Assembly (NCBI GenBank): GCA_004208945.1
Contig: SGPE01000029.1
Span: 248,001-312,000 of the forward strand
Length of the DNA stretch: 64,000 nucleotides
Direction of reading: 5' to 3'
Origin: Pseudoalteromonas sp. CO133X
GTDB lineage: Bacteria > Pseudomonadota > Gammaproteobacteria > Enterobacterales > Alteromonadaceae
Part shown: positions 1 through 7,943 of the stretch, one piece after another
Layout: each line of letters starts with the position of its first letter
Position numbering within the stretch: the stretch's first letter is position 1
The notes under the pieces: generated by a model
What the model was told of the DNA's origin: nothing
Seen by the model: the letters and a program-made list of their open reading frames with translations, nothing else
The model's database searches: none
Program-made: the position numbers and the translations under genes

Positions 1-52
1 AACAAATGCAGGTTGCGGGTAGTTAATTCATCAATAACTAATCATTTTTTAA

Positions 53-80
53 GAGCCTCACTTTAGTGGGGCTTTTTTAT
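53..80 (+). terminator. Rho-independent terminator of a gene outside the window
   Basis: A 7-bp stem (GCCTCAC with GTGGGGC, one G-T pair) with loop TTTA is followed by six T. It lies upstream of the first gene and reads on the plus strand, so it probably ends a gene left of the window. No coding sequence can be supported in bases 1-52. Confidence 0.75.
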
Positions 81-156
81 TTGAAAAAACGCTTTACCTA
101 AACTTAACTTGAGGTTTTATCTTGATGGCAGTTTAAAAATAAAAAGGAAAACTACC

Positions 157-573
157 ATGTATTTAGAACACGTAAACCTTGTTGTTAGTAATGTTGATGC
201 CATGCTGCACTTTTATAAAGTCGCATTCCCGCACTGGCGTGTGCGTAGTCAAGGTGACAGCACATGGTCTGGAAAACCACGCAAATGGCTGCACTTTGGT
301 GATGATTACCAATACCTTGCATTAAGTGATAACGGTGAAGATGAAAATCGTGATTTAGCGGGTCATCAAGTTGGCCTTGCCCATTTTGCTTATGTAACAA
401 ACGACATTAATGCCGTCATTGAACGTCTTGTTTCAGCCGGTTATGAAATTGATAAACACGGCCCAGAAAATCCATACCGTAAAAATGTTTATTTTATCGA
501 CCCCGCAGGTTTTGAAGTGGAGTTTGTAGAATATTTCAGTGATATTCCAAGTGAAAGGAATAATGATCTTTGA
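157..573 (+). CDS. VOC (glyoxalase/bleomycin-resistance) family protein
   Basis: A 138-residue single-domain vicinal-oxygen-chelate protein. It begins MYLEHVNLVVSNVDAMLHFY, the usual first beta-alpha unit of the fold with its metal-ligand histidine (H5). A second unit near residues 70-85 contains VGLAHFAYVTND, and the C-terminus has YFIDPAGFEVEFVEY with the usual glutamate ligand. The ATG at 157 follows an AAAAGGAAA ribosome site; an in-frame start at 109 would add 16 residues outside the fold. The substrate cannot be told from sequence. The gene stands alone between a terminator and a REP-like repeat and converges with the DUF1707 gene. Confidence 0.85.
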   Translation: MYLEHVNLVVSNVDAMLHFYKVAFPHWRVRSQGDSTWSGKPRKWLHFGDDYQYLALSDNGEDENRDLAGHQVGLAHFAYVTNDINAVIERLVSAGYEIDKHGPENPYRKNVYFIDPAGFEVEFVEYFSDIPSERNNDL

Positions 574-669
574 TCTCGCCGTGAAATTCATTTCGCGCGG
601 TAGTTGTAGCAGCAGGTTTACCACGCGTCATTTGTTACCTATTGCGCGATGTAAAATCGCGCCTACAAT
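574..669. repeat. REP-like intergenic palindromic repeat, copy 1
   Basis: The core at 641-669 contains GCGCGAT-GTAAA-ATCGCGC, a perfect 7-bp hairpin, followed by CTACAAT. A nearly identical 29-base core (one base different) occurs at 9755-9783. Both copies are preceded by a GGTTTACC block. This copy also has an imperfect palindrome at about 578-601 (CCGTGAAAT with ATTTCGCGCGG). It lies between convergent genes, as REP elements usually do. No RAYT transposase gene is in the window. Confidence 0.7.
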
Positions 670-681
670 ATCTCGCAACTT

Positions 682-1341
682 TTACTGCACCTTGTTCATT
701 TCTTTCCAACTGGCTTTTAGGCTATTGGCAAAGCTGATGAGCTTTTCTTTCATGGTACGCTTTACTTTGATCTCTACTGAGCCTAGCCATACGTTACCTT
801 CAATGGTAATGGTTGGGCCCTGACCTTTATTTAGAGCGACTGACTTGTTTTCTACGCTGCCAATAACGCTAAACAGTTTAGATACCACATTGACATGTTC
901 AGGCACGTAGATTTCGTCGTTACCTAAAATACAGTTTACGTAAATAGTGACATGCTGATGCTGGAAAATCGCTTCGCTAAAGTCGAGTTCGATTGAGCCT
1001 AAGCAGTTTGTGAGGTGAATTTCTTTTGGCACAAGCCACTGGCCGCTACGCTCATTTGAACCAAGAATACTGCGTAGTTGTAAGTTTTCGTTGTCACTGC
1101 TATGGCTGTAGTGAGGTTTAAATTGCGCATGCTTATGCGATTTGTAATCTGTATCAGCTTTTAGCGCTAAGTCCGCAACAAGCTCAACAAGTACTTCATT
1201 GCACGTGGCTGCCATTGCTTGATCTAGTCGGCGTTCAAATGCTTCAGCTGAAATAACTGCATGACTGTAGTTATAAATGAGTTGGTCAATGACTTCTTCT
1301 CTTACTTGATCGATTGGACGATCTTCGAGTTTAACGGCCAT
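682..1341 (-). CDS. DUF1707 / LiaF-like C-terminal domain protein
   Basis: A 219-residue soluble protein. Residues about 5-62 (RPIDQVREEVIDQL ... AEAFERRLDQAMAA ... LVELVADL) match the DUF1707 SHOCT-like helical domain. Residues about 105-190 (IHLTNCLGSIELDFSEA, VNCILGNDEIYVPEHV, VIGSVENKS) match the beta-helical LiaF-like 'cell wall-active antibiotics response' domain. Related proteins take part in envelope-stress sensing; the exact role here is inferred only. There is no transmembrane segment or signal peptide. It is divergent from the BON protein gene across about 330 bases, so the two may be co-regulated. The ATG at 1341 is preceded by CAGGGA. Confidence 0.8.
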   Translation of the reverse strand: MAVKLEDRPIDQVREEVIDQLIYNYSHAVISAEAFERRLDQAMAATCNEVLVELVADLALKADTDYKSHKHAQFKPHYSHSSDNENLQLRSILGSNERSGQWLVPKEIHLTNCLGSIELDFSEAIFQHQHVTIYVNCILGNDEIYVPEHVNVVSKLFSVIGSVENKSVALNKGQGPTITIEGNVWLGSVEIKVKRTMKEKLISFANSLKASWKEMNKVQ

Positions 1342-1670
1342 GGTAGTTCCCTGTTGTGATTATAAAGTGATTCTTCTGTTATTCGATATAAAGCAAAGCT
1401 TAGGCCAAATTTTATTTATATAAAAATCAAGTTGTTGTGTTTTTTGGCTTATTAGCAACTTCGTTAAATTAACCATAGATTAATGTTATCTGCAATTAAT
1501 TGGTTATTTTTGCAACATTGTGAACTTATTACCGAGCAGCCTGTAAATTGTTACCGAGGAGAATATGTGTCTTGAATAGATTGAAGTGTAACCTATTGAT
1601 ATTAAGGTGATAAATAGTTGGCATCAAAGTCGCATTAAGTAATGTGTCTTTAATCAAAAGGAGAAAGATT
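1342..1670. other. Divergent intergenic region
   Basis: About 330 AT-rich bases separate the DUF1707 gene (minus) from the BON-domain gene (plus) and must hold both promoters. I could not pick out convincing -35/-10 pairs or an operator palindrome. No small ORF with a good ribosome site was found. Confidence 0.6.
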
Positions 1671-2237
1671 ATGAATACATTCAACAAGTCTATGATTGCC
1701 GCGTTAGTTATTGGTGCTACTAGCATGTCAGCTCAGGCAAGCAGCTGGGAAAATGAAAGTAAAGACGCTTGGATTGATGGTAAGGCAGAAACTGTTCTTT
1801 TAATGAACACAAATCTAAACAACTTTGACATCAACACAGATGTAAAAAATGGCAAGGTTGTACTAACTGGTAAAGTGAATAGTGAGCTTGATAAAGAGTT
1901 AGCAGAAGAGCTGGTATTAAGCTTAGATGGCGTAACTGATGTTGAAAACAAGCTTACAGTCGTAAAAGACATGAAAGCTAAGCACGCCAAAAAAGAGAAA
2001 GGTGATTCAGCTGAAAGTGATCTAACAGATGCAAAAATCAGCACTGTGATTACAACTCGCTTCCTATTTAATTCTGAAGTAGGTGGTACTGATATCGATG
2101 TAGATACTGATAAAGGTGTTGTAACCCTTAAAGGTACCGTTGAATCAGAAGCTGAAAAACAGCTTGCAGTAAGCATTGCAGAAAATGCTGAAGATGTTCG
2201 CAAAGTAATCGATGAATTAACGATTGTTGCTGAATAA
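1671..2237 (+). CDS. Periplasmic protein with two BON domains (OsmY-like)
   Basis: A 188-residue secreted protein. The signal peptide is MNTFNKSMIAALVIGATSMS followed by AQA, with cleavage expected near residue 23. Two BON repeats follow, about residues 35-98 (WIDGKAETVLLMNTNL ... VKNGKVVLTGKVNSE) and 118-185 (ISTVITTRFLFNSEV ... DKGVVTLKGTVESEAE), joined by a lysine-rich linker. BON domains are thought to bind phospholipid or support the envelope, and OsmY-like proteins respond to osmotic stress. The ATG at 1671 follows AAAAGGAGAA; the longer in-frame start at 1644 would bury the signal peptide. A terminator follows, although the YqaE-like gene is only 61 bases downstream. Confidence 0.9.
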   Translation: MNTFNKSMIAALVIGATSMSAQASSWENESKDAWIDGKAETVLLMNTNLNNFDINTDVKNGKVVLTGKVNSELDKELAEELVLSLDGVTDVENKLTVVKDMKAKHAKKEKGDSAESDLTDAKISTVITTRFLFNSEVGGTDIDVDTDKGVVTLKGTVESEAEKQLAVSIAENAEDVRKVIDELTIVAE

Positions 2238-2252
2238 TAAGTAATTAATGAA

Positions 2253-2277
2253 AGCCCAGCTTTGGCTGGGTTTTTAT
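2253..2277 (+). terminator. Terminator after the BON-domain gene
   Basis: CCCAGC-TTTG-GCTGGG hairpin (2255-2270) followed by TTTTTATTTT. It separates the BON gene from the Pmp3/YqaE gene, either fully or as an attenuator. Confidence 0.8.
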
Positions 2278-2298
2278 TTTGTTTTCAAGGAGTGAATC

Positions 2299-2457
2299 AT
2301 GGACTTAATTCGCATTATATTGTCAGTTTTAATTCCCCCTTTAGGTGTATTTTTACAGGTAGGTTTAGGTGCACAATTCTGGATTAATATTCTTTTAACC
2401 TTATTAGGGTACATTCCAGGCTTGATTCATGCTGTGTATATCATTGCTAAACGATAA
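2299..2457 (+). CDS. Pmp3/YqaE (UPF0057) family small membrane protein
   Basis: A 52-residue ORF, MDLIRIILSVLIPPLGVFLQ..., with two hydrophobic helices. It carries the family signatures IPPLGVFLQVG and NILLTLLGYIPGLIHAVYII and ends in a short basic tail (AKR). A good ribosome site (AAGGAG) lies 7 bases before the ATG. Pmp3/YqaE proteins sit in the plasma or inner membrane and are linked to ion, cold and stress tolerance. Its position next to BON and DUF1707/LiaF-like genes fits a stress-response group. No in-frame alternative start is better. Confidence 0.9.
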   Translation: MDLIRIILSVLIPPLGVFLQVGLGAQFWINILLTLLGYIPGLIHAVYIIAKR

Positions 2458-2536
2458 TTGCACACAAGGATGACTTAGGAGCACAGCATGGAAAAGCTGT
2501 AGGAATAACGGATTATAAACCGCAAGGAGTTACATA

Positions 2537-2635
2537 ATGGAAAACGTAGCAAAGCATAATGGAAAGCAAGGAAGTAACAAGGCGTTATGGACAAGCGCAC
2601 AATGGCAACGCTTTATGGAAAAAGTGAACGGATAA
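2537..2635 (+). CDS. Very small hypothetical ORF with ALW-QWQ-FM motif (copy A)
   Basis: A 32-residue ORF with a strong ribosome site (AAGGAG, 7 bases before ATG). It contains KALWTSAQWQRFMEK. The motif A-L-W-x3-Q-W-Q-x-F-M recurs in the next ORF at 2701, and both begin with MEn/MEq after near-identical ribosome sites, so the pair looks like a diverged tandem duplication. I recognise no family. The peptide is hydrophilic with a tryptophan-rich amphipathic stretch and has no signal peptide. Expression is inferred from the shared motif and the ribosome site only. Confidence 0.55.
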   Translation: MENVAKHNGKQGSNKALWTSAQWQRFMEKVNG

Positions 2636-2669
2636 TTGCTAAGGAGCGGCAAGTGGTAAGGAACCTAAA

Positions 2670-2696
2670 ATGGATGAAGCTAGCGTAAGGAGGTGA
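2670..2696 (+). other. Possible 8-codon leader ORF overlapping a ribosome site
   Basis: ATG at 2670 reads M-D-E-A-S-V-R-R-stop. Its last codons (AGG AGG TGA) form the ribosome site of the ORF at 2701. Such an arrangement could couple translation, but it may be chance. A similar 4-codon ORF (M-E-K-L-stop, 2488-2502) follows an AGGAG upstream. Confidence 0.25.
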
Positions 2697-2700
2697 CTAT

Positions 2701-2910
2701 ATGGAACAAGTACAAACGCAATCAAAACAAGGAATGGACAAACAAGGAGCTGCTTTATGGAATCAGCAGCAGTGGCAAGACTTTATGGATCATGCGAAAG
2801 CAGTTGCGCCGCAGGTAACAGGGAAGGCTGACGATAAAAACCCGATATTATCTTCAGGTGATATCGGGTTTTTAATCACATCAGCAATTTATCTTTATAA
2901 CTTAAACTGA
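2701..2910 (+). CDS. Small hypothetical ORF with ALW-QWQ-FM motif (copy B), read through a terminator
   Basis: A 69-residue ORF behind a very strong ribosome site (AAGGAGG, 7 bases before ATG). Its first half ([11 protein letters not shown] ... [16 protein letters not shown]) shares the ALW-x3-QWQ-x-FM motif with the ORF at 2537. From about residue 45 the frame runs through the hairpin terminator at 2839-2873 and ends 16 bases inside the 3' end of the convergent chemoreceptor gene. The C-terminal part ([15 protein letters not shown]...) is therefore probably new sequence gained by loss of an earlier stop. Function unknown. Confidence 0.55.
   Translation: MEQVQTQSKQGMDKQGAALWNQQQWQDFMDHAKAVAPQVTGKADDKNPILSSGDIGFLITSAIYLYNLN
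2839..2875. terminator. Bidirectional terminator between the small ORFs and the chemoreceptor
   Basis: Stem AACCCGATAT (2839-2848) pairs perfectly with ATATCGGGTT (2861-2870). A-rich bases flank the left side and TTTTT the right, so it can work on both strands. It lies inside the reading frame of the ORF at 2701-2910 and 20 bases beyond the stop of the minus-strand chemoreceptor gene. Confidence 0.8.
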
Positions 2911-4919
2911 TTAACCGTTTTATTTAACGAGACTGCTAACTCATTCAAATCACGGGCTTCATCAGCCAATTCATGAGCATGATCTGCCGTGCTATTCACT
3001 AAATGGTTAATAGCCGCAAGGCTGTTATTGATATCTTCTGCGACTACCGTTTGTTGCTCCGTTGAAGTCGCAATTTGATGACTTTGATCTTGCACATTTG
3101 TCACTGATTGTGCGATGTCTTGCAGTGCTGTAAGCACAATTTGTGTTTGTTCAACAGAACCTTCAGCGCGCTCTTGTCCTTGTTGCATCATCGTTGATGC
3201 TTGCTGAGCAATCTGTTGCAATCGGCTGATCATATTACGAATATCATCAGTTGACTCTTGCGTTCTGCTTGCCAATGAACGAACCTCATCAGCAACCACA
3301 GCAAAACCTCGACCTTGCTCGCCTGCACGCGCTGCTTCAATGGCAGCATTAAGAGCCAGTAAATTAGTTTGTTCTGCAATAGAGTTGATCACATCGATGA
3401 CGGCACCAATATTGCCACTTTCTTGCTCAAGACCAGCAACGACTTTAGACGCTTCACCAATGTGACTTGCTAATGCGGTCATGACTGACTGAGCCTGTGT
3501 AGAACGTTTTGTGCCATCAACAGTAATGGTTTGTACTTGTTCAGCAGCATTATTGGTATTTTGTGCATTGCGCGAAATTTCGAGTACTGTTGAGGCCATT
3601 TCAGTGACTGCTGCACTAACACTGTCTACCTGTTGTTTCTCTTGTTGAATTTCATCATTGGTTTTTTGTGACACTGTTTTTAGCTGTGAAGCTGCTTGGC
3701 TTAACTGCTCCGCTTGCGCTGCAGTATTGAGCATCATTGCACGCAATTTATCGATAAAGGTGTTCATATGCAGGGCTAATTGACCCACTTCATCGTGACT
3801 TTTTATATCAATTTTTTGTGTTAGGTCGCCATCTCCTGAGGCGATATCACGCATAATATAAGTTAGCTTAGTCAATGGTTTGGTGATCATTTGCGTAGCC
3901 CAAAAGATCATTGCAATGATAATCGCGAGAATAATGATCACTGATGTTGTGGTTGTCATTACGGCATCATTGACAGGCTCATCAATCATGCTGGTTGGAA
4001 TTAAAATACCTACATACCAATCAAGATAAGGGGTTTCTAATTCAAGGCGATTGAAGACAACGTAATACTCTTCTCCTTTAAAAGTGATGAAGCTACTACC
4101 GTCTTTTTTACTTTTCATAACACGATTTAATTCGCTAAAGCCTGATGTATCGTTAAATTGTTTCTCCAGCGCTTCTAGGCCTTCTTTGCCATTTGGGCTT
4201 TCGTCGGTAATTGATAGTTTGTGACCTGTTCGTTTTGAAAGGTGCACAACTTTTTGGTTGCCATCAAGTAAAAAACCAAATCCTTGACCGTTGAAACGAA
4301 TATTCTCGACCATGTCGTTAATATTGTTGAGCTGTAAGTCGACACCACCAAAACCAATGAGTTTATTTTGGTTATACACTGGTTGTTGTACAACCGCCGA
4401 TGCGTTGCCTGTGGTTAAGTCAACGGAAATAGGGCCGACATAGAGCTTGTTTATTGCTAACGCGTCTTGCCACCAACCACGTTTATAAGCGTAATAGGGG
4501 TCACCATTAAAGTGTGTAGTACGCTCATTTTCTTTAAAGTATTCACCGGTGGTTGCTGAGGCAAAAAAAGCAGATAGAATGTTGTCATCATTACCACTGA
4601 TGCGTACAAAGTCTTGATTGATGCTGTCGTACCCAGGTTGGTTATCAAGTGGTTGATCACGCTCAGTCCAATTTTCAAACCAATTCACTAAATGTGGGTT
4701 AGTAATAAAAGTTTCAACAACTTTACCATAGCGAGCAAAGTAACCTTGCATTGAAAGTCGCTCACTTTGTAGATAACTGTCAGCTTCTCGCTGAATTGCT
4801 TGTCGTGATAAGTCAGCAATGTGACTAACAAAAAAGCTCGACGCGATGATAAGTAGTACACTGATCGTCCCACCGATGAGAAGTAATATTTTTTTACGTA
4901 AAGAGAGGTTGTTTAACAT
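2895..4919 (-). CDS. Methyl-accepting chemotaxis protein with periplasmic Cache domain
   Basis: A 674-residue transmembrane chemoreceptor. TM1 is at about 11-33, followed by a large periplasmic region (about 35-315) of dCache_1 type with [19 protein letters not shown] and a membrane-proximal repeat near [12 protein letters not shown]2 is at about 322-345, then a HAMP domain (about 346-400, ending [13 protein letters not shown]), then a signalling domain with the highly conserved hairpin tip [20 protein letters not shown]. It would pass ligand binding to CheA/CheW and the flagellar motor. The ligand is unknown; Cache domains often bind amino or organic acids. There is no C-terminal CheR-binding pentapeptide (it ends NQFKL). 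It is a single-gene unit with its own terminator. Confidence 0.95.
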   Translation of the reverse strand: MLNNLSLRKKILLLIGGTISVLLIIASSFFVSHIADLSRQAIQREADSYLQSERLSMQGYFARYGKVVETFITNPHLVNWFENWTERDQPLDNQPGYDSINQDFVRISGNDDNILSAFFASATTGEYFKENERTTHFNGDPYYAYKRGWWQDALAINKLYVGPISVDLTTGNASAVVQQPVYNQNKLIGFGGVDLQLNNINDMVENIRFNGQGFGFLLDGNQKVVHLSKRTGHKLSITDESPNGKEGLEALEKQFNDTSGFSELNRVMKSKKDGSSFITFKGEEYYVVFNRLELETPYLDWYVGILIPTSMIDEPVNDAVMTTTTSVIIILAIIIAMIFWATQMITKPLTKLTYIMRDIASGDGDLTQKIDIKSHDEVGQLALHMNTFIDKLRAMMLNTAAQAEQLSQAASQLKTVSQKTNDEIQQEKQQVDSVSAAVTEMASTVLEISRNAQNTNNAAEQVQTITVDGTKRSTQAQSVMTALASHIGEASKVVAGLEQESGNIGAVIDVINSIAEQTNLLALNAAIEAARAGEQGRGFAVVADEVRSLASRTQESTDDIRNMISRLQQIAQQASTMMQQGQERAEGSVEQTQIVLTALQDIAQSVTNVQDQSHQIATSTEQQTVVAEDINNSLAAINHLVNSTADHAHELADEARDLNELAVSLNKTVNQFKL

Positions 4920-5041
4920 AGGTGCACGTGTTTTTATTATTAGCTAGAGTAATCTATCTAATCATATTTGCACCCAAATCGCTACAAGGCAAAGTAAAGT
5001 TTGTTAATAAAATAATACATAACACAAGGGGATGTCACCAA

Positions 5042-5812
5042 GTGATTGTTAATGATAATAAATTAGTGGTACTAGGCGCTGGCTGGCTAGGGGAAGCACT
5101 TTGTCTTAAGGCAAAGGAGTTAGGTTGGCAGGTGCAAGGCACAAGAAGAGAGGTCAAGCATGACTATGACTTTCAACGCCAATTGATATTACAACCAAGT
5201 GGATTGAAGCATACTGTCTCTTTAAAGGACGCGTGGTGGGTATGTGCTATTCCACCTAAAAGTCGTGATAGTCAAAGTGATTACCTAGCAACGCTTTCTG
5301 CTAGTTTAGAGTTAGCTAAATCGCTGCAATGCCGTGGGGTTATTTTATGTTCTTCAACGGGTGTGTATAACAACGCTGATAATACATATACAGAGCAAAG
5401 TACTATTGAATGTTCATCACCTCGCCAACAGCTTTTGTATGATGCCGAACAATGCGTGCTACAAGCGGGCGGTAAAGTATTGCGGCTGGCAGGGCTAGTT
5501 GGGCCAAACCGTGAACCAGGGCGGTTTGTTGCAGGTAAGGAGCTTAAGAGTTCAAGCCAACAACTCGTCAATATGGTGCATCGAGACGATGTTATTCATG
5601 CTATTTTCAAGTTGATTGAAGGTTGGTCAGATGCATCTGCAATCTATAATGTAGTCAATCCTGCTCACCCAACAAAAGTTGATTATTACCAGCAAAAGTG
5701 TGCCGAGCAGGGTAGCTCTGAGCCAAGTTTTACCAGCGATGAGGCCAAGATGCGAATCATTGATGGCTCGGCAATTGAGTCTTTAGGCTTTCAATATCAG
5801 TGGCCAATTTAA
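5042..5812 (+). CDS. NAD(P)-dependent epimerase/dehydratase-like SDR protein (YeeZ-like)
   Basis: A 256-residue extended SDR-like protein. The N-terminal dinucleotide-binding glycine motif is VVLGAGWLGEALCLKAKELG, followed by CAIPPKSRD, a mid-region SSTGVYNN (Ser and Tyr of the active-site region) and a substrate-side segment with LRLAGLVGPNREPGRF and NMVHRDDV. YeeZ-type proteins resemble nucleotide-sugar epimerases, but their substrate is unknown. I chose the GTG at 5042 because AGGGG stands 10 bases upstream and the Rossmann strand begins directly after it. An in-frame GTG at 4922 would add a hydrophobic 40-residue extension without a ribosome site. It converges with hutC across 4 bases. 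Confidence 0.8.
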   Translation: MIVNDNKLVVLGAGWLGEALCLKAKELGWQVQGTRREVKHDYDFQRQLILQPSGLKHTVSLKDAWWVCAIPPKSRDSQSDYLATLSASLELAKSLQCRGVILCSSTGVYNNADNTYTEQSTIECSSPRQQLLYDAEQCVLQAGGKVLRLAGLVGPNREPGRFVAGKELKSSSQQLVNMVHRDDVIHAIFKLIEGWSDASAIYNVVNPAHPTKVDYYQQKCAEQGSSEPSFTSDEAKMRIIDGSAIESLGFQYQWPI

Positions 5813-5816
5813 GCGG

Positions 5817-6524
5817 TTATTTTTTAAAGGTTAAATGCCCTCCCAGTCTATATTTACTGCCTGGGGAGACTAAGCGTGCAAAGCTTACGATCCCCTCAGA
5901 GCACCAAGTTCGACGAATAACCTGCAGGCAAGGCTCTTCATTATAGAGGTTGAGCCACTGACACATTTCATTATTTGGCATGATTGCTTCAACTGTATGT
6001 CTTGCTTCTGTTAGCGGGGCTGCACTTGAAAGGTATTCGTGGGGAGTCAGGGTGTGAAAGTTCTGTTGCAAATAATCTTTAGCCAGCTTTGGATTGACGA
6101 AACGCTCTTCAACTTGTAATGGTTGCTCATTTTCATTGTGGACAATAACACTTCGATAAACATGACTATCAATATCAACACTCAATGCTATAGCAATAGG
6201 CGCAACGGCTTGTATTGATTCCATTACTAAAATTGTACAGCTGTATTGGCCATTTCGAGCTCGAACTTCGTCGGCAATATTTTTTATCTCAAGGAGAGAA
6301 GACTGTGATTTTAAACTGGCAACAAAGGTTCCGAGCCCTTGGCTACGAGTTAGAATGCCAGCATCTGTCAGTTCACTCAGTGCCCGTCTTGCAGTCATTC
6401 TACTTACCTTGAATTGATTGGTTAATTCATTCTCTGATGGCACACGATCGTTTTCTTGCCATTGGCCGGAACGAATATTATCAACTATAAATTGCTTTAT
6501 CTGTGCGAATTTAGTGATGCTCAT
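5817..6524 (-). CDS. hutC: Histidine utilisation repressor HutC (GntR family)
   Basis: A 235-residue regulator. The N-terminal winged helix-turn-helix (about 5-72: VPSENELTNQFKVSRMTARR, LTRSQGLGTFVAS) is of GntR type, and a C-terminal UTRA effector domain (about 90-230) includes EERFVNPKLAKDYL and VIRRTWCSEG. HutC proteins bind urocanate and repress histidine-degradation genes. It is divergent from hutI, with a perfect palindromic operator between them at 6574-6587, which should control both genes. Family identity is clear; urocanate as effector follows from the family. Confidence 0.92.
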   Translation of the reverse strand: MSITKFAQIKQFIVDNIRSGQWQENDRVPSENELTNQFKVSRMTARRALSELTDAGILTRSQGLGTFVASLKSQSSLLEIKNIADEVRARNGQYSCTILVMESIQAVAPIAIALSVDIDSHVYRSVIVHNENEQPLQVEERFVNPKLAKDYLQQNFHTLTPHEYLSSAAPLTEARHTVEAIMPNNEMCQWLNLYNEEPCLQVIRRTWCSEGIVSFARLVSPGSKYRLGGHLTFKK

Positions 6525-6573
6525 TGAAGGCGATGTATAAAGTTAATAGTATGTTACAAGGTGGCATAATTAT

Positions 6574-6587
6574 CTTGTATATACAAG
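6574..6587. promoter_or_regulatory. Probable HutC operator
   Basis: CTTGTATATACAAG is a perfect 14-base palindrome. It resembles the TGTATATACA core known for HutC/GntR-type operators and lies midway between divergent hutC and hutI. It could repress hutI and auto-regulate hutC. Confidence 0.75.
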
Positions 6588-6674
6588 GTGACTTGATAAA
6601 CTTTACGTCTATTTTAGTTATCTGCTTTGAGCATAGCTAAGTCAGGGCACTGCAAAATTCAGTATAGGTGAAAA

Positions 6675-7916
6675 ATGCACACAATGAATAATAATGAGTC
6701 ACACTGGGATCTACTAATTACAGATGCCAATATTGCTACAATGAACCCTGCTATTGATGCACCCTATGGTGCTATCGAAAATGGCGCTATTGCTGTTAAA
6801 GATGGGAAGATTGCCTGGTTAGGGAAACAAGCTGAGCTACCAAAGTTTGATGCATTAGCTACCCCAACCGTGTCAGCGAAAGGGCAATGGCTTACACCCG
6901 GTTTAATTGATTGTCATACTCACCTTGTTTTTGCTGGAAGCCGTGCCGAAGAGTTTGAACAACGACTTCAAGGTGTCAGTTATGAGCAAATAGCTGCAAA
7001 TGGCGGGGGGATTGCAAGTACTGTTCGCGCTACGCGTGAAGCTGATCATGAAACATTATTTGTTGCAGCAAAAGAGCGTTTAAATGCGCTGTTTTCAGAA
7101 GGGGTGACAACGGTTGAAATTAAATCAGGCTATGGTCTTGATTGTGAAAACGAAATTAAACTTCTCGAAGTTGCGCGCTTATTAGGTGAAAACCATCCGG
7201 TTGATGTGAAAACGACCTTTTTAGGCGCTCATGCATTACCTTTAGAATATAAAGGTCGTAGTGATGAATATATCGATCTTGTGTGTGGTGAGATGTTAGA
7301 GCGGGTCGTCCAAGCCAACTTGGCTGATGCGGTCGACGCATTTTGTGAGAATGTCGGGTTTAGTAATGAGCAAACACGGCGTGTATTTGAAGCCGCGAAG
7401 AAATATAACTTACCTGTAAAATTGCATGCTGAGCAGTTATCAAATCAGCATGGTGCAGAGCTTGTCGCTGAATTTAATGGTTTATCAGCCGATCATATCG
7501 AGCATCTTGATGAAGCTGGCATTCAGGCTATGGCAAAAGCGGGTACCGCAGCTGTATTATTACCGGGTGCTTTTTACTTCTTAAGAGAAACAAAATATCC
7601 GCCGATAGAGCTGCTACAGCAGTACCAAGTGCCCATTGCTATTTCTACTGACTTTAACCCAGGTACTTCGCCACTGTGTTCGTTGCATTTGATGATGAAT
7701 ATGGCATGTACTATTTTCCGTATGACTCCAGAGCAAGCATTAGCTGGGGTGACTCGAAACGCCGCAGGTGCATTGGGTCTTGATGATCGTGGCGTCTTAA
7801 AAGTGGGTGCTCGTGCTGATATTGCCCACTGGCAAATATCTCATCCTGCACAATTAAGTTATCAGTTTGGTGTAAATAAACTGTCAAATCTGTGGATTTT
7901 GGGTAGACTAAATTAG
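6675..7916 (+). CDS. hutI: Imidazolonepropionase
   Basis: A 413-residue amidohydrolase, normal length for HutI. It hydrolyses 4-imidazolone-5-propionate to N-formimino-L-glutamate, the third step of histidine breakdown. Metal-site and active-site motifs are intact: [53 protein letters not shown] and TDFNPGTSP. The ATG at 6675 has AGGTGA just upstream; the ATG at 6684 is an alternative. hutU and hutH (steps 1 and 2) are not in this window, so they must be encoded elsewhere or have been lost. Confidence 0.96.
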   Translation: MHTMNNNESHWDLLITDANIATMNPAIDAPYGAIENGAIAVKDGKIAWLGKQAELPKFDALATPTVSAKGQWLTPGLIDCHTHLVFAGSRAEEFEQRLQGVSYEQIAANGGGIASTVRATREADHETLFVAAKERLNALFSEGVTTVEIKSGYGLDCENEIKLLEVARLLGENHPVDVKTTFLGAHALPLEYKGRSDEYIDLVCGEMLERVVQANLADAVDAFCENVGFSNEQTRRVFEAAKKYNLPVKLHAEQLSNQHGAELVAEFNGLSADHIEHLDEAGIQAMAKAGTAAVLLPGAFYFLRETKYPPIELLQQYQVPIAISTDFNPGTSPLCSLHLMMNMACTIFRMTPEQALAGVTRNAAGALGLDDRGVLKVGARADIAHWQISHPAQLSYQFGVNKLSNLWILGRLN

Positions 7917-7943
7917 ATAGAGCTTTTACACAGTTTGGATTAC

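Noticed and set aside
1..52. Possible C-terminal end of a gene from left of the window
   Set aside because: Several frames stop within 25 bases and none can be supported over so short a stretch.
4922..5041. N-terminal extension of the epimerase gene from the GTG at 4922
   Set aside because: No ribosome site, and the extension is unlike the family; a GTG with AGGGG upstream lies at 5042, directly before the Rossmann fold.
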